From Sphingopyxis sp. LC81 (GTDB taxonomy: Bacteria; Pseudomonadota; Alphaproteobacteria; Sphingomonadales; Sphingomonadaceae), in the NCBI RefSeq assembly GCF_000756375.1, contig NZ_JNFD01000030.1, positions 62,001-126,000 on the forward strand: a DNA stretch of 64,000 nucleotides, read 5' to 3'. The translations under genes were made by a program, and so were the position numbers. Below are positions 50,478-59,617 of the stretch, piece by piece (positions within the stretch are counted from its first letter, which is position 1; every line of letters begins with the position of its first letter). The notes beneath the pieces are model-generated. The model worked only from the letters and a program-made list of their open reading frames with translations. It was not told the origin of the DNA and did no database searches.

Positions 50478-51830
50478 ATGCGTATCGTAATGATCGGGTC
50501 CGGCTATGTCGGGCTCGTTTCGGGCGCGTGTTTTGCCGATTTCGGCCATCATGTGACCTGCGTCGACAAGGACGCGAACAAGATCGCCCGCCTGCAGGCC
50601 GGCGGCATCCCCATCTATGAGCCCGGTCTCGACGATCTGGTCGCCCGCAACGTCGCGGCGGGCAATCTCGCCTTTACCACCGAGTTGTCCGAGGCCGTCG
50701 GCGCCGCCGACGTCGTGTTCATCGCGGTCGGCACTCCCAGCCGCCGCGGCGACGGCCACGCCGACCTGTCCTATGTCCACGACGCGGCGCGCGAGATCGC
50801 CGGCGCGCTCTCCGGCTTCACCGTGATCGTCACCAAATCGACCGTGCCCGTCGGCACCGGCGACGAGGTCGAGCGGATCGTCCGCGAGTGCAACCCCGCC
50901 GCCGAATTCGCCGTCGCCTCCAACCCCGAATTCCTGCGCGAAGGCGCCGCGATCGAGGACTTCAAGCGCCCCGACCGCGTCGTGATCGGCATCGAGGATG
51001 CTCGTGCGCGCGCGCCGATGGAAGAAGTCTATCGCCCGCTGTCGCTCAACAAGGCGCCGATCGTCTTCACGAGCCGGCGCACCAGCGAGCTGATCAAATA
51101 TGCCGCCAACGCCTTCCTCGCGATGAAGATCACCTACATCAACGAGATGGCCGACCTGTGCGAGCAGGTCGGTGCCGACGTTCAGGAGGTCGCCAGCGGC
51201 ATCGGGCTCGACAACCGGATCGGCGCGAAGTTCCTGAATGCCGGTCCCGGCTATGGCGGCTCCTGCTTCCCCAAGGACACGCTCGCGCTGATGAAGACCG
51301 CGCAGGACCACGACGCGCCGCTGCGGCTGATCGAGGCGACGGTCGCGGTGAACGAACAGCGCAAGCGCGCGATGGGCCGCAAGGTCATCGCCGCGATGAA
51401 CGGGCAGGTGCGCGGCCGCACCGTCGCGGTGCTCGGCCTGACCTTCAAACCCAACACCGACGATATGCGCGACGCGCCGTCGATCGCGATCATCCAGACG
51501 CTGCAGGATGCGGGCGCCAAGGTCCGCGCCTATGACCCCGAGGGCATGGACGCGGCCAAAGCCGTGCTGTCCGACGTCGAATATGCATCCTCCGCCTATG
51601 CCGCCGCCGAAGGTGCGGCGGCGACAGTGATCGTCACCGAATGGGACGCGTTCCGCGCGCTCGACCTGGCGCGCCTCAAGGCCGCGATGGCCGAGCCGGT
51701 GCTCGTTGACCTCCGCAACATCTACCCGCCCGCGCGGGCCGAGGAAGCGGGGCTGCGCTATGTCGGCATCGGCCGGCCGGGCCAGCCCGCGGACGAAGCC
51801 GAGGCCGCGAACGAAAGGCACGCCGCGTGA
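50478..51830 (+). CDS. ugd: UDP-glucose 6-dehydrogenase
   Basis: Protein of 450 residues. NAD fold 'MIGSGYVGLVSGACFADFG' at the start, 'GTPSRRGDGHADLSYV', and catalytic Cys263 in 'GPGYGGSCFPKD'. It oxidises UDP-glucose twice to UDP-glucuronate. The start is ATG 50478 with AAGGGAGC 8 bases upstream; a frame from 50424 is a non-coding extension. Its TGA overlaps the GTG of the epimerase gene. With GalU across the divergent promoter it forms the UDP-sugar acid branch. Confidence 0.95.
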   Translation: MRIVMIGSGYVGLVSGACFADFGHHVTCVDKDANKIARLQAGGIPIYEPGLDDLVARNVAAGNLAFTTELSEAVGAADVVFIAVGTPSRRGDGHADLSYVHDAAREIAGALSGFTVIVTKSTVPVGTGDEVERIVRECNPAAEFAVASNPEFLREGAAIEDFKRPDRVVIGIEDARARAPMEEVYRPLSLNKAPIVFTSRRTSELIKYAANAFLAMKITYINEMADLCEQVGADVQEVASGIGLDNRIGAKFLNAGPGYGGSCFPKDTLALMKTAQDHDAPLRLIEATVAVNEQRKRAMGRKVIAAMNGQVRGRTVAVLGLTFKPNTDDMRDAPSIAIIQTLQDAGAKVRAYDPEGMDAAKAVLSDVEYASSAYAAAEGAAATVIVTEWDAFRALDLARLKAAMAEPVLVDLRNIYPPARAEEAGLRYVGIGRPGQPADEAEAANERHAA

Positions 51831-52840
51831 CCGACGACAGCCCCATCCTGGTAACCGGCGCCGCGGGCTTCATCGGCCATGCGGTGTCCGAACGGCTCCT
51901 CGCGCGCGGCGAACGCGTGCTCGGGCTCGACAATTTCACCGACTATTACGACGTTTCGCTCAAGAAGGCGCGCACCGCGCGGCTCGTCGATAATTTCAAC
52001 TTCCGGCTGATCGACGGCGACATCGCGAGCCCCGGGCTGATCAGCGAGCTGGTCGAAGCGAACGGCATCCGCCGGATCGTCCATCTCGCCGCGCAGGCGG
52101 GTGTTCGCTACAGCCTCGAAAACCCCTTCGCTTATGAGCATAGCAATCTCAAAGGGCATCTCGCGGTGCTCGAGGCGGCGCGCCACGCGGGCAATATCGA
52201 GCATCTCGTCTATGCCTCGTCGAGCTCGGTCTATGGCGACCGCCCGCTCGGCGGCACCGGCTTTCGCGAGGACGAGCCCTGCACCGCGCCGGTCTCGCTC
52301 TATGCGGCGACGAAGCGCAGCTGCGAGCTGATGAGCGAAAGCTATGCCAAGCTCTATCACCTGCCGCTCAGCGGGCTGCGCTTCTTCACCGTCTATGGCC
52401 CGTGGGGCCGGCCCGACATGGCCTATTATGGCTTCGCGCAGAAGATCCTCCTCGGCCAGCCGATCGAGGTGTTCGGCGAAGGCCGGATGGCGCGCGACTT
52501 CACCTATATCGACGATATCGTCGACGGCGTGGTCGGTGTGCTCGACCGCCCGCCGGCGGGCGGCGAAAACCGGCTGCTCAACATCGGCGACTGCAATCCC
52601 GTCGGGCTGATGGACATGATCGCGGTGCTCGAACGCGCGCTCGGCCGGCCGGCGATCAAGCTGATGCGGCCGATGCAGCCGGGCGACGTGACCGCGACCT
52701 ACGCCGACATCTCGGCGATCAACGCGCTCACCGGATACAGCCCGAAGGTCCCGCTTGCCCGCGGGATCGAGCGGTTCGTCGACTGGTATCTGGGCGAAAT
52801 AGAAAATGGTGGAAGAGGGCCGATGGCAGCGGTGGCCTGA
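51827..52840 (+). CDS. NAD-dependent epimerase (UDP-glucuronate 4-epimerase-like)
   Basis: Protein of 337 residues of the extended SDR class: 'TGAAGFIG' (10-17), 'LDNFTDYYDVSLK', 'YASSSSVYG', catalytic Tyr159 and Lys163 in 'YAATK', 'FFTVYGPWGRPDMAYY', and 'RDFTYIDDI'. The 'DYYD..LK' and 'VYGPWGRPDMA' blocks fit UDP-glucuronate 4-epimerases making UDP-galacturonate. GTG 51827 overlaps the ugd stop (GTGA), so the product and substrate enzymes are coupled. Confidence 0.9.
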   Translation: MTDDSPILVTGAAGFIGHAVSERLLARGERVLGLDNFTDYYDVSLKKARTARLVDNFNFRLIDGDIASPGLISELVEANGIRRIVHLAAQAGVRYSLENPFAYEHSNLKGHLAVLEAARHAGNIEHLVYASSSSVYGDRPLGGTGFREDEPCTAPVSLYAATKRSCELMSESYAKLYHLPLSGLRFFTVYGPWGRPDMAYYGFAQKILLGQPIEVFGEGRMARDFTYIDDIVDGVVGVLDRPPAGGENRLLNIGDCNPVGLMDMIAVLERALGRPAIKLMRPMQPGDVTATYADISAINALTGYSPKVPLARGIERFVDWYLGEIENGGRGPMAAVA

Positions 52841-52877
52841 GCCGGAAAATCCGGCCGGGCGCTAATGGAGTTTGACA

Positions 52878-54068
52878 ATGCTGCAACGGACAAGTCTGTC
52901 TTCCGGCGCCCCCGCGGACGCGCCCGTCATCTGCGTGACCGGCCTTCGCGGCTTCCCGCATGTGATGGGCGGGATCGAAAGTCACTGCGAGGAGCTTCTC
53001 CCGCGGATCAAGGCGATCTGGCCCGATCACCGTTCGGTGGTGCTCGGCCGCGCGCCCTATCTGCCCGAGCCGGTGGGCGAGCATCGCGGCGTCGAGATCG
53101 TCGGCATCCCCTGCCCGCGCTCGCAAAATCTGGAGGCAGTGGTGTCGACCCTGCTCGCGGTCCTTTCCGCCCGCAAGCGCGGCGCCGGGCTGATCCATAT
53201 CCATGCGATCGGCCCCGGCCTGCTCGCGCCGCTGGCCCGGCTGCTCGGTTTGAAGGTCGTCGTGACGCACCATGGCACCGATTATCACCGCGCCAAATGG
53301 GGCCTCGCCGCGCGCACCGCGCTGCGCGCCGGCGAGTGGCTGGCGCTCAGCTTCGCCAATCGCGTCATTGCCGTCTCACCCTCGCTGGCGGCGCAGCTGC
53401 GGCAAAGCTTCCCGAAACGCGCGCACGCGATCGCCTATATTCCCAACGGCACATCGGACCTGCCCGGCGATGCCGACCCGGCGCTCGTGCTCGAACGGCT
53501 GGGCCTCGAGGACGGCAACTTCCTCCTCGCCGTCGCGCGGCTCGTTCCCGAGAAGGGCCTGCACGACCTGATCGACGCCTATGAGCGGTCGAATTGCACG
53601 GCGAAGCTGGTCATCGCGGGTTCGGCCGATCACGAAAGCGAATATGCCCGCGAGCTTCTCGAACGCGCGAGCGACCGCGTGACCTTTGCCGGCGTCCAGT
53701 CGCGCGCGACGCTGAAGTGCCTCTATGAACATTGCGCGCTGTTCGTGATGCCCTCCTATCACGAAGGCCTGCCGATCGCGGCGCTCGAGGCGGCGAGCTG
53801 CGGCGCGCGGATGCTGCTGAGCGACATCCCGGCCAACCTCGACATCGGGCTCGACGCGCCGAACTATTTTCCGGTCGGCGATGTCACGGCGCTCGCCGAG
53901 CGGCTGAACGCCGATTGCGCCGATTTTCAGGTCGACCGCGACGCCGTGCGCGCGCGCTTCAGCTGGGACAAGGCGGCGGAGGACACGCTCGACGTCTATC
54001 GCGCCACGCTCGCGCCGGGCCGGACCGCCCCGCGCACGCCCAATTATTCCGACGCGGTGGAAGCCTAG
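52878..54068 (+). CDS. Glycosyltransferase family 4 enzyme
   Basis: Protein of 396 residues with GT-B fold. N-terminal 'VTGLRGFPHVMGGIESHCEELLPRI' and C-terminal 'LLAVARLVPEKGLHDLIDAY', 'MPSYHEGLPIAALEAASCG' with the E-x7-E nucleotide-sugar binding motif. Retaining transferase, adds a sugar to a lipid-linked repeat unit on the cytoplasmic face. The start is ATG 52878 with GGAG 7 bases upstream; a TTG at 52872 is less likely. Donor sugar unknown. Confidence 0.9.
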   Translation: MLQRTSLSSGAPADAPVICVTGLRGFPHVMGGIESHCEELLPRIKAIWPDHRSVVLGRAPYLPEPVGEHRGVEIVGIPCPRSQNLEAVVSTLLAVLSARKRGAGLIHIHAIGPGLLAPLARLLGLKVVVTHHGTDYHRAKWGLAARTALRAGEWLALSFANRVIAVSPSLAAQLRQSFPKRAHAIAYIPNGTSDLPGDADPALVLERLGLEDGNFLLAVARLVPEKGLHDLIDAYERSNCTAKLVIAGSADHESEYARELLERASDRVTFAGVQSRATLKCLYEHCALFVMPSYHEGLPIAALEAASCGARMLLSDIPANLDIGLDAPNYFPVGDVTALAERLNADCADFQVDRDAVRARFSWDKAAEDTLDVYRATLAPGRTAPRTPNYSDAVEA

Positions 54069-54349
54069 GCGCCGAGCCGGGCGACGACTTTCGCCCGGTC
54101 CGCCGCATCGATCGGCCCACTGACTTCGATACCCGCACCGGTCCGCGCCGCGCGCGCGATCCGCGGGTGCCACGCATTTTCCCGCCACGCCCAGCTGCGA
54201 ACTCGCCAGCGCCCCGGCCCGTCGGACTCGATCGCCAGCGTCGGCCGTCCGGTCTTGTCGGACCCGGAACCGGCGTCCTTTGCGGTGCAGGCGCTGCCGG
54301 CGGCCGCGGCGGCCATCGAAGTCAGAAGCGTTCGTCGATCCATTTCCAT
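54065..54349 (-). CDS. Small exported protein, unknown function
   Basis: Protein of 94 residues (or 92 from the second Met). The N-terminus 'MDRRTLLTSMAAAAAGSAC' is a short Tat-like or lipoprotein-like signal; Cys at residue 21 is possible lipidation site although the preceding residues (AGSA) fit a lipobox poorly. The mature part ('RWRVRSWAWRENAWHPRIA', then a KVVARLGA end) has no known domain. It converges on the glycosyltransferase, with stops overlapping, and lies next to the acyltransferase gene. Family not recognised. Confidence 0.55.
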   Translation of the reverse strand: MEMDRRTLLTSMAAAAAGSACTAKDAGSGSDKTGRPTLAIESDGPGRWRVRSWAWRENAWHPRIARAARTGAGIEVSGPIDAADRAKVVARLGA

Positions 54350-54358
54350 ATCCTGTGG

Positions 54359-55519
54359 CTAGGGCGCCGCGATCTTTTCGGGCACCGTCTGAAGCGCGCG
54401 CGGCGTGCTGCCCCCGGCCACACGCTTGATCATCGCCTTGCCCAGCCGCTGCCCGGGCAGCTCGACGAGCTTATAGGTCACAAAAGCAAGGGCGTAGGTC
54501 ACCGGCACCACGATCGCCCCGGTCAGGACGAACCGCCCCGCGGCGCCGAGCCCGGTGCCGAACTGTCCGATCACCGCCGCCGCGACCGGCTGCAGGATCA
54601 GCAAATGGATGAGGTACGTCCCGTAAGAAAGCTCGCCCAGCCAATAAAAGGGCCGGCTGCCGAGCAGGCGCGAAACCCAGCCGATCGCCCCGAGCGAGCG
54701 CCAATGGACCAGCGCGAAAAAGCCGAACACGAGCAGTTCGCGCACCGCGAAATGGAGCAGGTCCTGATCGCCCCCGATCGGGATCGCGGCGAGCAGCATC
54801 GCGGCGCCAAGGCGCACCCATAGCCACGCAAGGCTCTCCCCCGGACCGGCGGCGATCAGCATGCCGGCGAGGAAAAGCTGGAGCTTCAATGGCAGGAAGG
54901 ACGGCATCGGATAGTCGAGCCCCGCCGCTCCGGCGAGCAAGGCGATGGCCACACCGCCGCCCGCCGCGACCAGCGCCGCGGGAATCCAGCCGATCCGCCG
55001 TCCGAGCAGGATCAGGAAAGGAAAGAGCAGATAGAATTGCATTTCGAGCCCGAGGCTCCAGTCGGGCAGCGGCGTGCGAAAGGCATAATCGGGCAGCAGT
55101 CCGAACAGGAAGGTCAGATGCATCACGATATTGGTGAGGCTCGCATCGGTATAGCGCTCGGCCGGCTGGAGCGCCTGGCCGAGGAAGCTGTCGATCGCGA
55201 CGCGGTCGGCATAGATCGACGGCCCCGCGATCAACGCCGCGGCGAGCGTCACATAAAAAAGCGGCGCCAGCCGGAAAAAGCGGCGCGTCCAGAAAGCCGC
55301 CCAGGTGCCGGGCGCGTCCCAGTCTTCGCTGCCCGCACGCAGCCGGTACTGGTACATCATCAGGAAGCCCGAGAGCAGGATGAACAGGTCGACGCCGAGG
55401 TCGGGCTTGCCGATCAGCGGCAAGCGGAAACCGGTCAGAATCATCATATGCCCGATGAGCACCCAGAGGGCCGCGACGCCGCGCAGGCCATCCAGACACT
55501 CGACTCGCCGAATGTCCAT
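54359..55519 (-). CDS. Membrane acyltransferase (family 3, OafA/NodX-like)
   Basis: Protein of 386 residues with about 10 membrane segments. 'CLDGLRGVAALWVLIGHMMIL' at the start has the conserved Arg and catalytic His of acyltransferase-3. It transfers an acyl group, usually acetyl, to a sugar of the polysaccharide. ATG 55519 follows GGAGG; the frame is open to 55714 but that part is antisense to the promoter region. A gene 9 bases downstream is the small exported protein. Confidence 0.9.
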   Translation of the reverse strand: MDIRRVECLDGLRGVAALWVLIGHMMILTGFRLPLIGKPDLGVDLFILLSGFLMMYQYRLRAGSEDWDAPGTWAAFWTRRFFRLAPLFYVTLAAALIAGPSIYADRVAIDSFLGQALQPAERYTDASLTNIVMHLTFLFGLLPDYAFRTPLPDWSLGLEMQFYLLFPFLILLGRRIGWIPAALVAAGGGVAIALLAGAAGLDYPMPSFLPLKLQLFLAGMLIAAGPGESLAWLWVRLGAAMLLAAIPIGGDQDLLHFAVRELLVFGFFALVHWRSLGAIGWVSRLLGSRPFYWLGELSYGTYLIHLLILQPVAAAVIGQFGTGLGAAGRFVLTGAIVVPVTYALAFVTYKLVELPGQRLGKAMIKRVAGGSTPRALQTVPEKIAAP

Positions 55520-55705
55520 TAAATACCTCCGCAAAATCGTTCGTCGATGTCCGCCCTGATAGACGTATCGCGGCGCGAAACCCTTTGAAATCGGCCAGAT
55601 GCCCCGCCGAGACGATGAAGCGGGCGCCGCTGTGTGCACTGCAACAAATGCCCGTGGTAGGAGTTCTCCAGAGGCGAATTCCGCCCGAAACTCCAGCGAG
55701 GAACC

Positions 55706-56887
55706 ATGCTGCACCGAAAGCGGATTTTATTCGCGATCAACTCGCTCGCGGGGGGCGGCGCCGAGCGCGTCCTCGCCACCCTGCTGGCAGGATCCGTGCC
55801 TTGGCGCGCGCGCTACGATATCCATCTCGCGCTGCTCGACGACGAGCCGCGCGCCTATGACGTACCCGAATGGGTCGAGGTTCATCAGCTCGATGCCCGG
55901 CACAAATTGCTGCCGAGCCTGACCCAGCTTCGCGCGCTCGTCGGGCGCGTGTCGCCCGATGCGACGCTCAGCTTCCTGACCCGCGCTAATATCGCCAATG
56001 CCTGGGCGATGGCGGGGCGCGGCCGGCCCTGGCTGATCAGCGAGCGGGTCAACACCAGCGCCCATCTGGGCAATGCGCGCGCCGCCAAGGCGATGGTCCG
56101 CATCGTCTATCCGCGCGCCGCGCATGTCATCGCGGTGTCCGAAGGCGTGGTCGACGATCTTGCCGCCAATTTCGGCGTCGCGCGCGCGCGCATGTCGGCG
56201 ATCGCCAATCCGGTCGACCATCGGCGCATCGCCGAACTGGCTGCCGAACCGCCCGCCTTCGTGCCTGCCGATCGCTATATCGTCTCGGCCGGACGGCTCA
56301 TGCCGAACAAGAATTTTCCGCTCTTGCTGCGCGCCTATGCGCAGGCCTCGCCGCACGAACGCCTCGTCATCCTTGGCGAAGGACCGGAGCGCGGCGCGCT
56401 TCAAGCACTCACCGCCTCGCTTGGAATCGCCGACCGGGTCGACATGCCGGGCTTCGTCGCCAATCCCTTCGCGGTGGTCGCGCGCGCGCAAGCTTACGCG
56501 ATGCCCTCCAATGCGGAGGGCTTCCCCAACGGACTGGTCGAGGCGATGGCGTGCGGCGTCCCCGTCGTCGCGACCAATTGCGCGTCGGGTCCGTCCGAAA
56601 TTCTGGCCGGCCGGTCGCGCGATACGATCAGCGGCAGGATCGATGTCGATGCCGGTGCGTTGGTGCCGACCGATGACGTTGAAGCCTTTGCCGCAGCACT
56701 CGTCGATGTGCTCGCCGAGCCGCGCCGCAGCGCTTGCGGCGCGCGGGCGCGCGATCGCTCGCTGGCTTATGGCGTCGAACAGGCGGCCGCAAATTACTGG
56801 GCGCGGATCGAGGCGGCGCTGCGCGCGCCGTCCGCCACGTCCGAAATCGAAGATATATCAGCCTATCGTCCGGGAGTAAGTTCATGA
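55706..56887 (+). CDS. Glycosyltransferase family 4 enzyme
   Basis: Protein of 393 residues. 'FAINSLAGGGAERVLATLLAG' at the start, 'VSAGRLMPNKNFPLLLRAYA', and 'MPSNAEGFPNGLVEAMACG' (E-x7-E-like) mark a GT4 transferase. 'VVATNCASGPSEILAG' completes the nucleotide-sugar site; this pattern is common in enzymes adding N-acetyl or galactose-type sugars. Its stop overlaps the Wza-like gene (ATGA), tying assembly to export. Confidence 0.9.
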   Translation: MLHRKRILFAINSLAGGGAERVLATLLAGSVPWRARYDIHLALLDDEPRAYDVPEWVEVHQLDARHKLLPSLTQLRALVGRVSPDATLSFLTRANIANAWAMAGRGRPWLISERVNTSAHLGNARAAKAMVRIVYPRAAHVIAVSEGVVDDLAANFGVARARMSAIANPVDHRRIAELAAEPPAFVPADRYIVSAGRLMPNKNFPLLLRAYAQASPHERLVILGEGPERGALQALTASLGIADRVDMPGFVANPFAVVARAQAYAMPSNAEGFPNGLVEAMACGVPVVATNCASGPSEILAGRSRDTISGRIDVDAGALVPTDDVEAFAAALVDVLAEPRRSACGARARDRSLAYGVEQAAANYWARIEAALRAPSATSEIEDISAYRPGVSS

Positions 56888-57447
56888 AATGGCACATGCA
56901 GATCGCACTGGCGGGGGCGCTGATGGCGCTCGGCGGGGGCGCCGGCCAACCCCCGCCCGCGGGCAGCGGCGCCGCGCCGCCCCCCGCCACGGCTTTCGTC
57001 CTTTCGCCGGGCGACAAGATCAAGGTCGCGACCTATGGCGAAGAGAAACTCACCGGCGATTTCGAGGTTTCGCCCGCAGGCACGATCGCCTTCCCGCTGA
57101 TCGGCGAGGTCAAGGCGGCGGGACTCCAGACTGAGGAGCTGTCCAAAGCGATCGAGGCAAAACTCGGCGACGGCTATCTGCTCGAACCGCAGGTTTCGGT
57201 CCAGGTCGCCAATTTCCGCCCCGTCTACATCCTCGGCGAAGTGAACAAGCCCGGCGAATATCCTTATACGCAGGGCCTCACCATCCGCGGCGCGGTCGCG
57301 AAAGCCGACGGCTTCACCTATCGCGCGAACGAGAAGCGCGTCTTCCTCAAACGCGCGGGCGAAGCTGGCGAGCAGGAATATCCGATGAGCGCCGATTTCG
57401 CGGTGCTTCCCGGTGACACGATCCGTTTCGGCGAGCGCTATTTCTGA
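56884..57447 (+). CDS. Polysaccharide export protein (Wza/GumB-like)
   Basis: Protein of 187 residues: N-terminal hydrophobic signal, the poly-export domain 'LSPGDKIKVATYGEEKLTGDFEVSPAGTIAFPLIG' (read in pieces) and one SLBB segment 'YILGEVNKPGEYPYTQGLTI'. It forms the outer-membrane channel with the GumC/BY-kinase protein. Relatives are lipoproteins with a Cys at the end of the signal; here the stretch reads 'MALGGGAGQPPP' with no cysteine, so it is probably not lipidated. The start overlaps the preceding stop. Confidence 0.9.
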   Translation: MKWHMQIALAGALMALGGGAGQPPPAGSGAAPPPATAFVLSPGDKIKVATYGEEKLTGDFEVSPAGTIAFPLIGEVKAAGLQTEELSKAIEAKLGDGYLLEPQVSVQVANFRPVYILGEVNKPGEYPYTQGLTIRGAVAKADGFTYRANEKRVFLKRAGEAGEQEYPMSADFAVLPGDTIRFGERYF

Positions 57448-58202
57448 TGGATATGGCCACCGCATCGCTGACGCCCGTTCCGGCGTTCGAGGAACCCGTG
57501 TCCGACGAGGCGGGCAAGCCGCATCGGCGCGGTTGCCCGGTGAGCTTCGCCAAATTGAAGGCGCTGCTCGCCGCCGACCTTTACCGCTATGCGGGACGCG
57601 TCGGCTTCGGCGCCTTCGCCAAGCATTATGCCTTCACCCCGGGGTATAAATATACGGTGCTGATGCGCACGACGGGCTGGCTCAAACTCAAGCCCGCCAA
57701 GGCGTTCGGCCTCTATCCCTTTGCCAAATGGCTGCTGCTGCGCGCGCGCTATAAATATGGCTTCGCGATCCCCGAATATATGGAGATCGGGCCGGGCCTG
57801 TTCCTCAATCGCTTCGGCGGCTTCTATTTTCACGGCGACACGGTGCTCGGCAGCAACGTCAACATCACGCACGGCGTCGTGCTCGGCTATATGAACCGCG
57901 GCGGCAGGCGCGGCGCGCCGGTAATCGGCGACCGCACCTTCCTGGGGTCGGGCGCGAAGGTAATCGGCGGGATTCATGTCGGCGCGGAGGCGGCGATCGG
58001 CGCCAACGCCGTGGTGACGAAGGACGTGCCCGAGCGCGGCGTCGTCGGCGGCATCCCGGCGAAGCTGCTCTCCGATCAGGGGTCCGACGGCTATATCAAC
58101 CGCCTTGCGCCGCCCGAACTGCTCGCGGCGTGCGAGGGTGCGCTCTACGGATCGCGCCGAGCGTCTCAAACCGAAATCCGCCCAGAGCACAGCCATCTGT
58201 AA
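57447..58202 (+). CDS. Serine-acetyltransferase-like hexapeptide acyltransferase
   Basis: Protein of 251 residues. The C-terminal half has hexapeptide repeats of the left-handed beta-helix ('IGPGLFLNRFGGFYFHGDTVLGSNVNITHGVVLGY', read in pieces; 'AVIGANAVVTKDVPERGVVGGIPAK'). The N-terminal 110 residues are an extra helical region. CysE-like members in polysaccharide loci acetylate sugars. Its ATG overlaps the TGA of the export gene by one base (TGATG). The C-terminus ends just before an inverted repeat. Confidence 0.88.
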   Translation: MDMATASLTPVPAFEEPVSDEAGKPHRRGCPVSFAKLKALLAADLYRYAGRVGFGAFAKHYAFTPGYKYTVLMRTTGWLKLKPAKAFGLYPFAKWLLLRARYKYGFAIPEYMEIGPGLFLNRFGGFYFHGDTVLGSNVNITHGVVLGYMNRGGRRGAPVIGDRTFLGSGAKVIGGIHVGAEAAIGANAVVTKDVPERGVVGGIPAKLLSDQGSDGYINRLAPPELLAACEGALYGSRRASQTEIRPEHSHL

Positions 58203-58215
58203 TTGAAAAAGCCGC

Positions 58216-58299
58216 GTGCTCCCGCGAAGGCGGGAGCCCATCTCCGGCCGGTGCCATTTTGAACCCGCAGGAGATGGGTCCCTGCCTTCGCGGGGACAC
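58216..58299. repeat. Imperfect inverted repeat, 30-bp arms
   Basis: Arms 58216-58245 and 58270-58299 are complementary with about 5 mismatches and enclose 24 bases. The arm type (CCCGCGAAGGCxGGGxxCCCATCTCC) resembles the small intergenic palindromic repeats scattered in sphingomonad genomes. Between convergent genes it could also act as a terminator. Confidence 0.7.
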
Positions 58300-58318
58300 A
58301 CAGCTCTAGGTGAACGCC

Positions 58319-59617
58319 TCACAAGCCTGAGAAGGTCAGCCCCACCGAAACCCGATTGTCCGTAAATTCGCGGCCCGCCGTCGCGCCCCAGCTCGACTGG
58401 GTGCGTCGCTGGACGTCGAGCCGCAGCGCCAACCGCTTGCTCACGAGGTACGACGCGCTGCCGCGCCAGGTCCAGCGGTCGTCGCGCCGGTCGATATTGT
58501 TGAAATCGCGCTTTTCCAGCTCGCCACCCGCACTGATGATCAGATTGCGCAGCAGCTCGTAATCGGCACGCAGCGTCATATTGGTCGCGAGATAGCCCGT
58601 CGCGCCATTGACGCCGGTTTCCTTGATGCCGCGGTCGACCGTTCCGGTGATTGTCACCAGCGGGGTGAGGAAATAGGCCAGCTCGCCGCGCACGAGGAGG
58701 CCCGAGACGTCCTCGAACTCGACCGGCCGGTAATCCTGCTGGAAATAGCCAAGCCGCAGCGCCCCGCGCGCCTTGCGGCCCAGTTCGAAACTCGCGCCGC
58801 CGGCAAGCTCGAAACCTTTGGAATCGCGCGCCGGCACCGGCCCGATGCGCTCACGATAGTCGCGCTTGTTGAGCGAGCCCGCGACGAACAGCGCGATGCT
58901 CGGGCTTAGCGCATATTCGCCGACCGCGGTGCCGGTGTAGGTCGTGTGGTCGCGGAAATCCTGGTCGATCGGATCGCCGAGCGGCGTTACGCTGTCGCTG
59001 TAATTGCGGTTCTCGACATCGACGACGCCGCGCACGCGCAGCCGGTTGAAGACATGCGTATAGGTCGCCGTCCCCCCGCTCAGCGTGAAGCGCACCGGCC
59101 GCGACGCCTGCGTCGGACTATCGGGCGAGACGCGTTCCTGGCTGTAGCGCCCGTTGCGCAGCGTCAGGTTCAGCGTGTCCGACTTGCTGATCGTATAAAG
59201 CGCCCCCGCATTCACCGAATATTGCGTAGCATTCTCGCTTGCCCGGTCGGCGTAGCGCAAGAGGTCGAGTTCGCCATCGAGCGACAGTTTGAGCGTTGGC
59301 GAAGGCCGCACCAGCGAAACGCGCGGGCGAAGGCGCAGATAGGCGTCGCCGATCCGGTCATTCTCCTGCGCATAGAGATTGTCGTCATAGCCCGCACCGA
59401 TCGCCATGCGCGGCATCAGTTCGAGGACGCCGAGCTGGATCGGTTCGGGCGTGTAATCGGGCCGGCGGCGTTCGAGCACACCGATATTGCGGTCGCGCCC
59501 GTAACTATTCTCGCTCGAAACCGATCCGAGCCCGTCGGTCGCATCCGATTGCTGGGCGAGCGCGGGCACCGCAAAACCGCAGCTGCCGAGCAGCGCAAAG
59601 GTGATCGCGCGCTTCAT
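58319..59617 (-). CDS. Outer-membrane beta-barrel protein (BBP2-type)
   Basis: Protein of 432 residues. Signal peptide 'MKRAITFALLGSCGFAVPALAQ' (cleaved after ALA, written in two parts here: MKRAITFALLG and SCGFAVPALAQ), then repeated amphipathic strands of about 10-16 residues ending in 'VSVGLTFSGL'. It fits the putative beta-barrel porin 2 group found in sphingan-type exopolysaccharide loci. ATG 59617 overlaps the preceding TGA (ATGA). It may help the polysaccharide cross or attach to the outer membrane; that role is inferred. Confidence 0.85.
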   Translation of the reverse strand: MKRAITFALLGSCGFAVPALAQQSDATDGLGSVSSENSYGRDRNIGVLERRRPDYTPEPIQLGVLELMPRMAIGAGYDDNLYAQENDRIGDAYLRLRPRVSLVRPSPTLKLSLDGELDLLRYADRASENATQYSVNAGALYTISKSDTLNLTLRNGRYSQERVSPDSPTQASRPVRFTLSGGTATYTHVFNRLRVRGVVDVENRNYSDSVTPLGDPIDQDFRDHTTYTGTAVGEYALSPSIALFVAGSLNKRDYRERIGPVPARDSKGFELAGGASFELGRKARGALRLGYFQQDYRPVEFEDVSGLLVRGELAYFLTPLVTITGTVDRGIKETGVNGATGYLATNMTLRADYELLRNLIISAGGELEKRDFNNIDRRDDRWTWRGSASYLVSKRLALRLDVQRRTQSSWGATAGREFTDNRVSVGLTFSGL

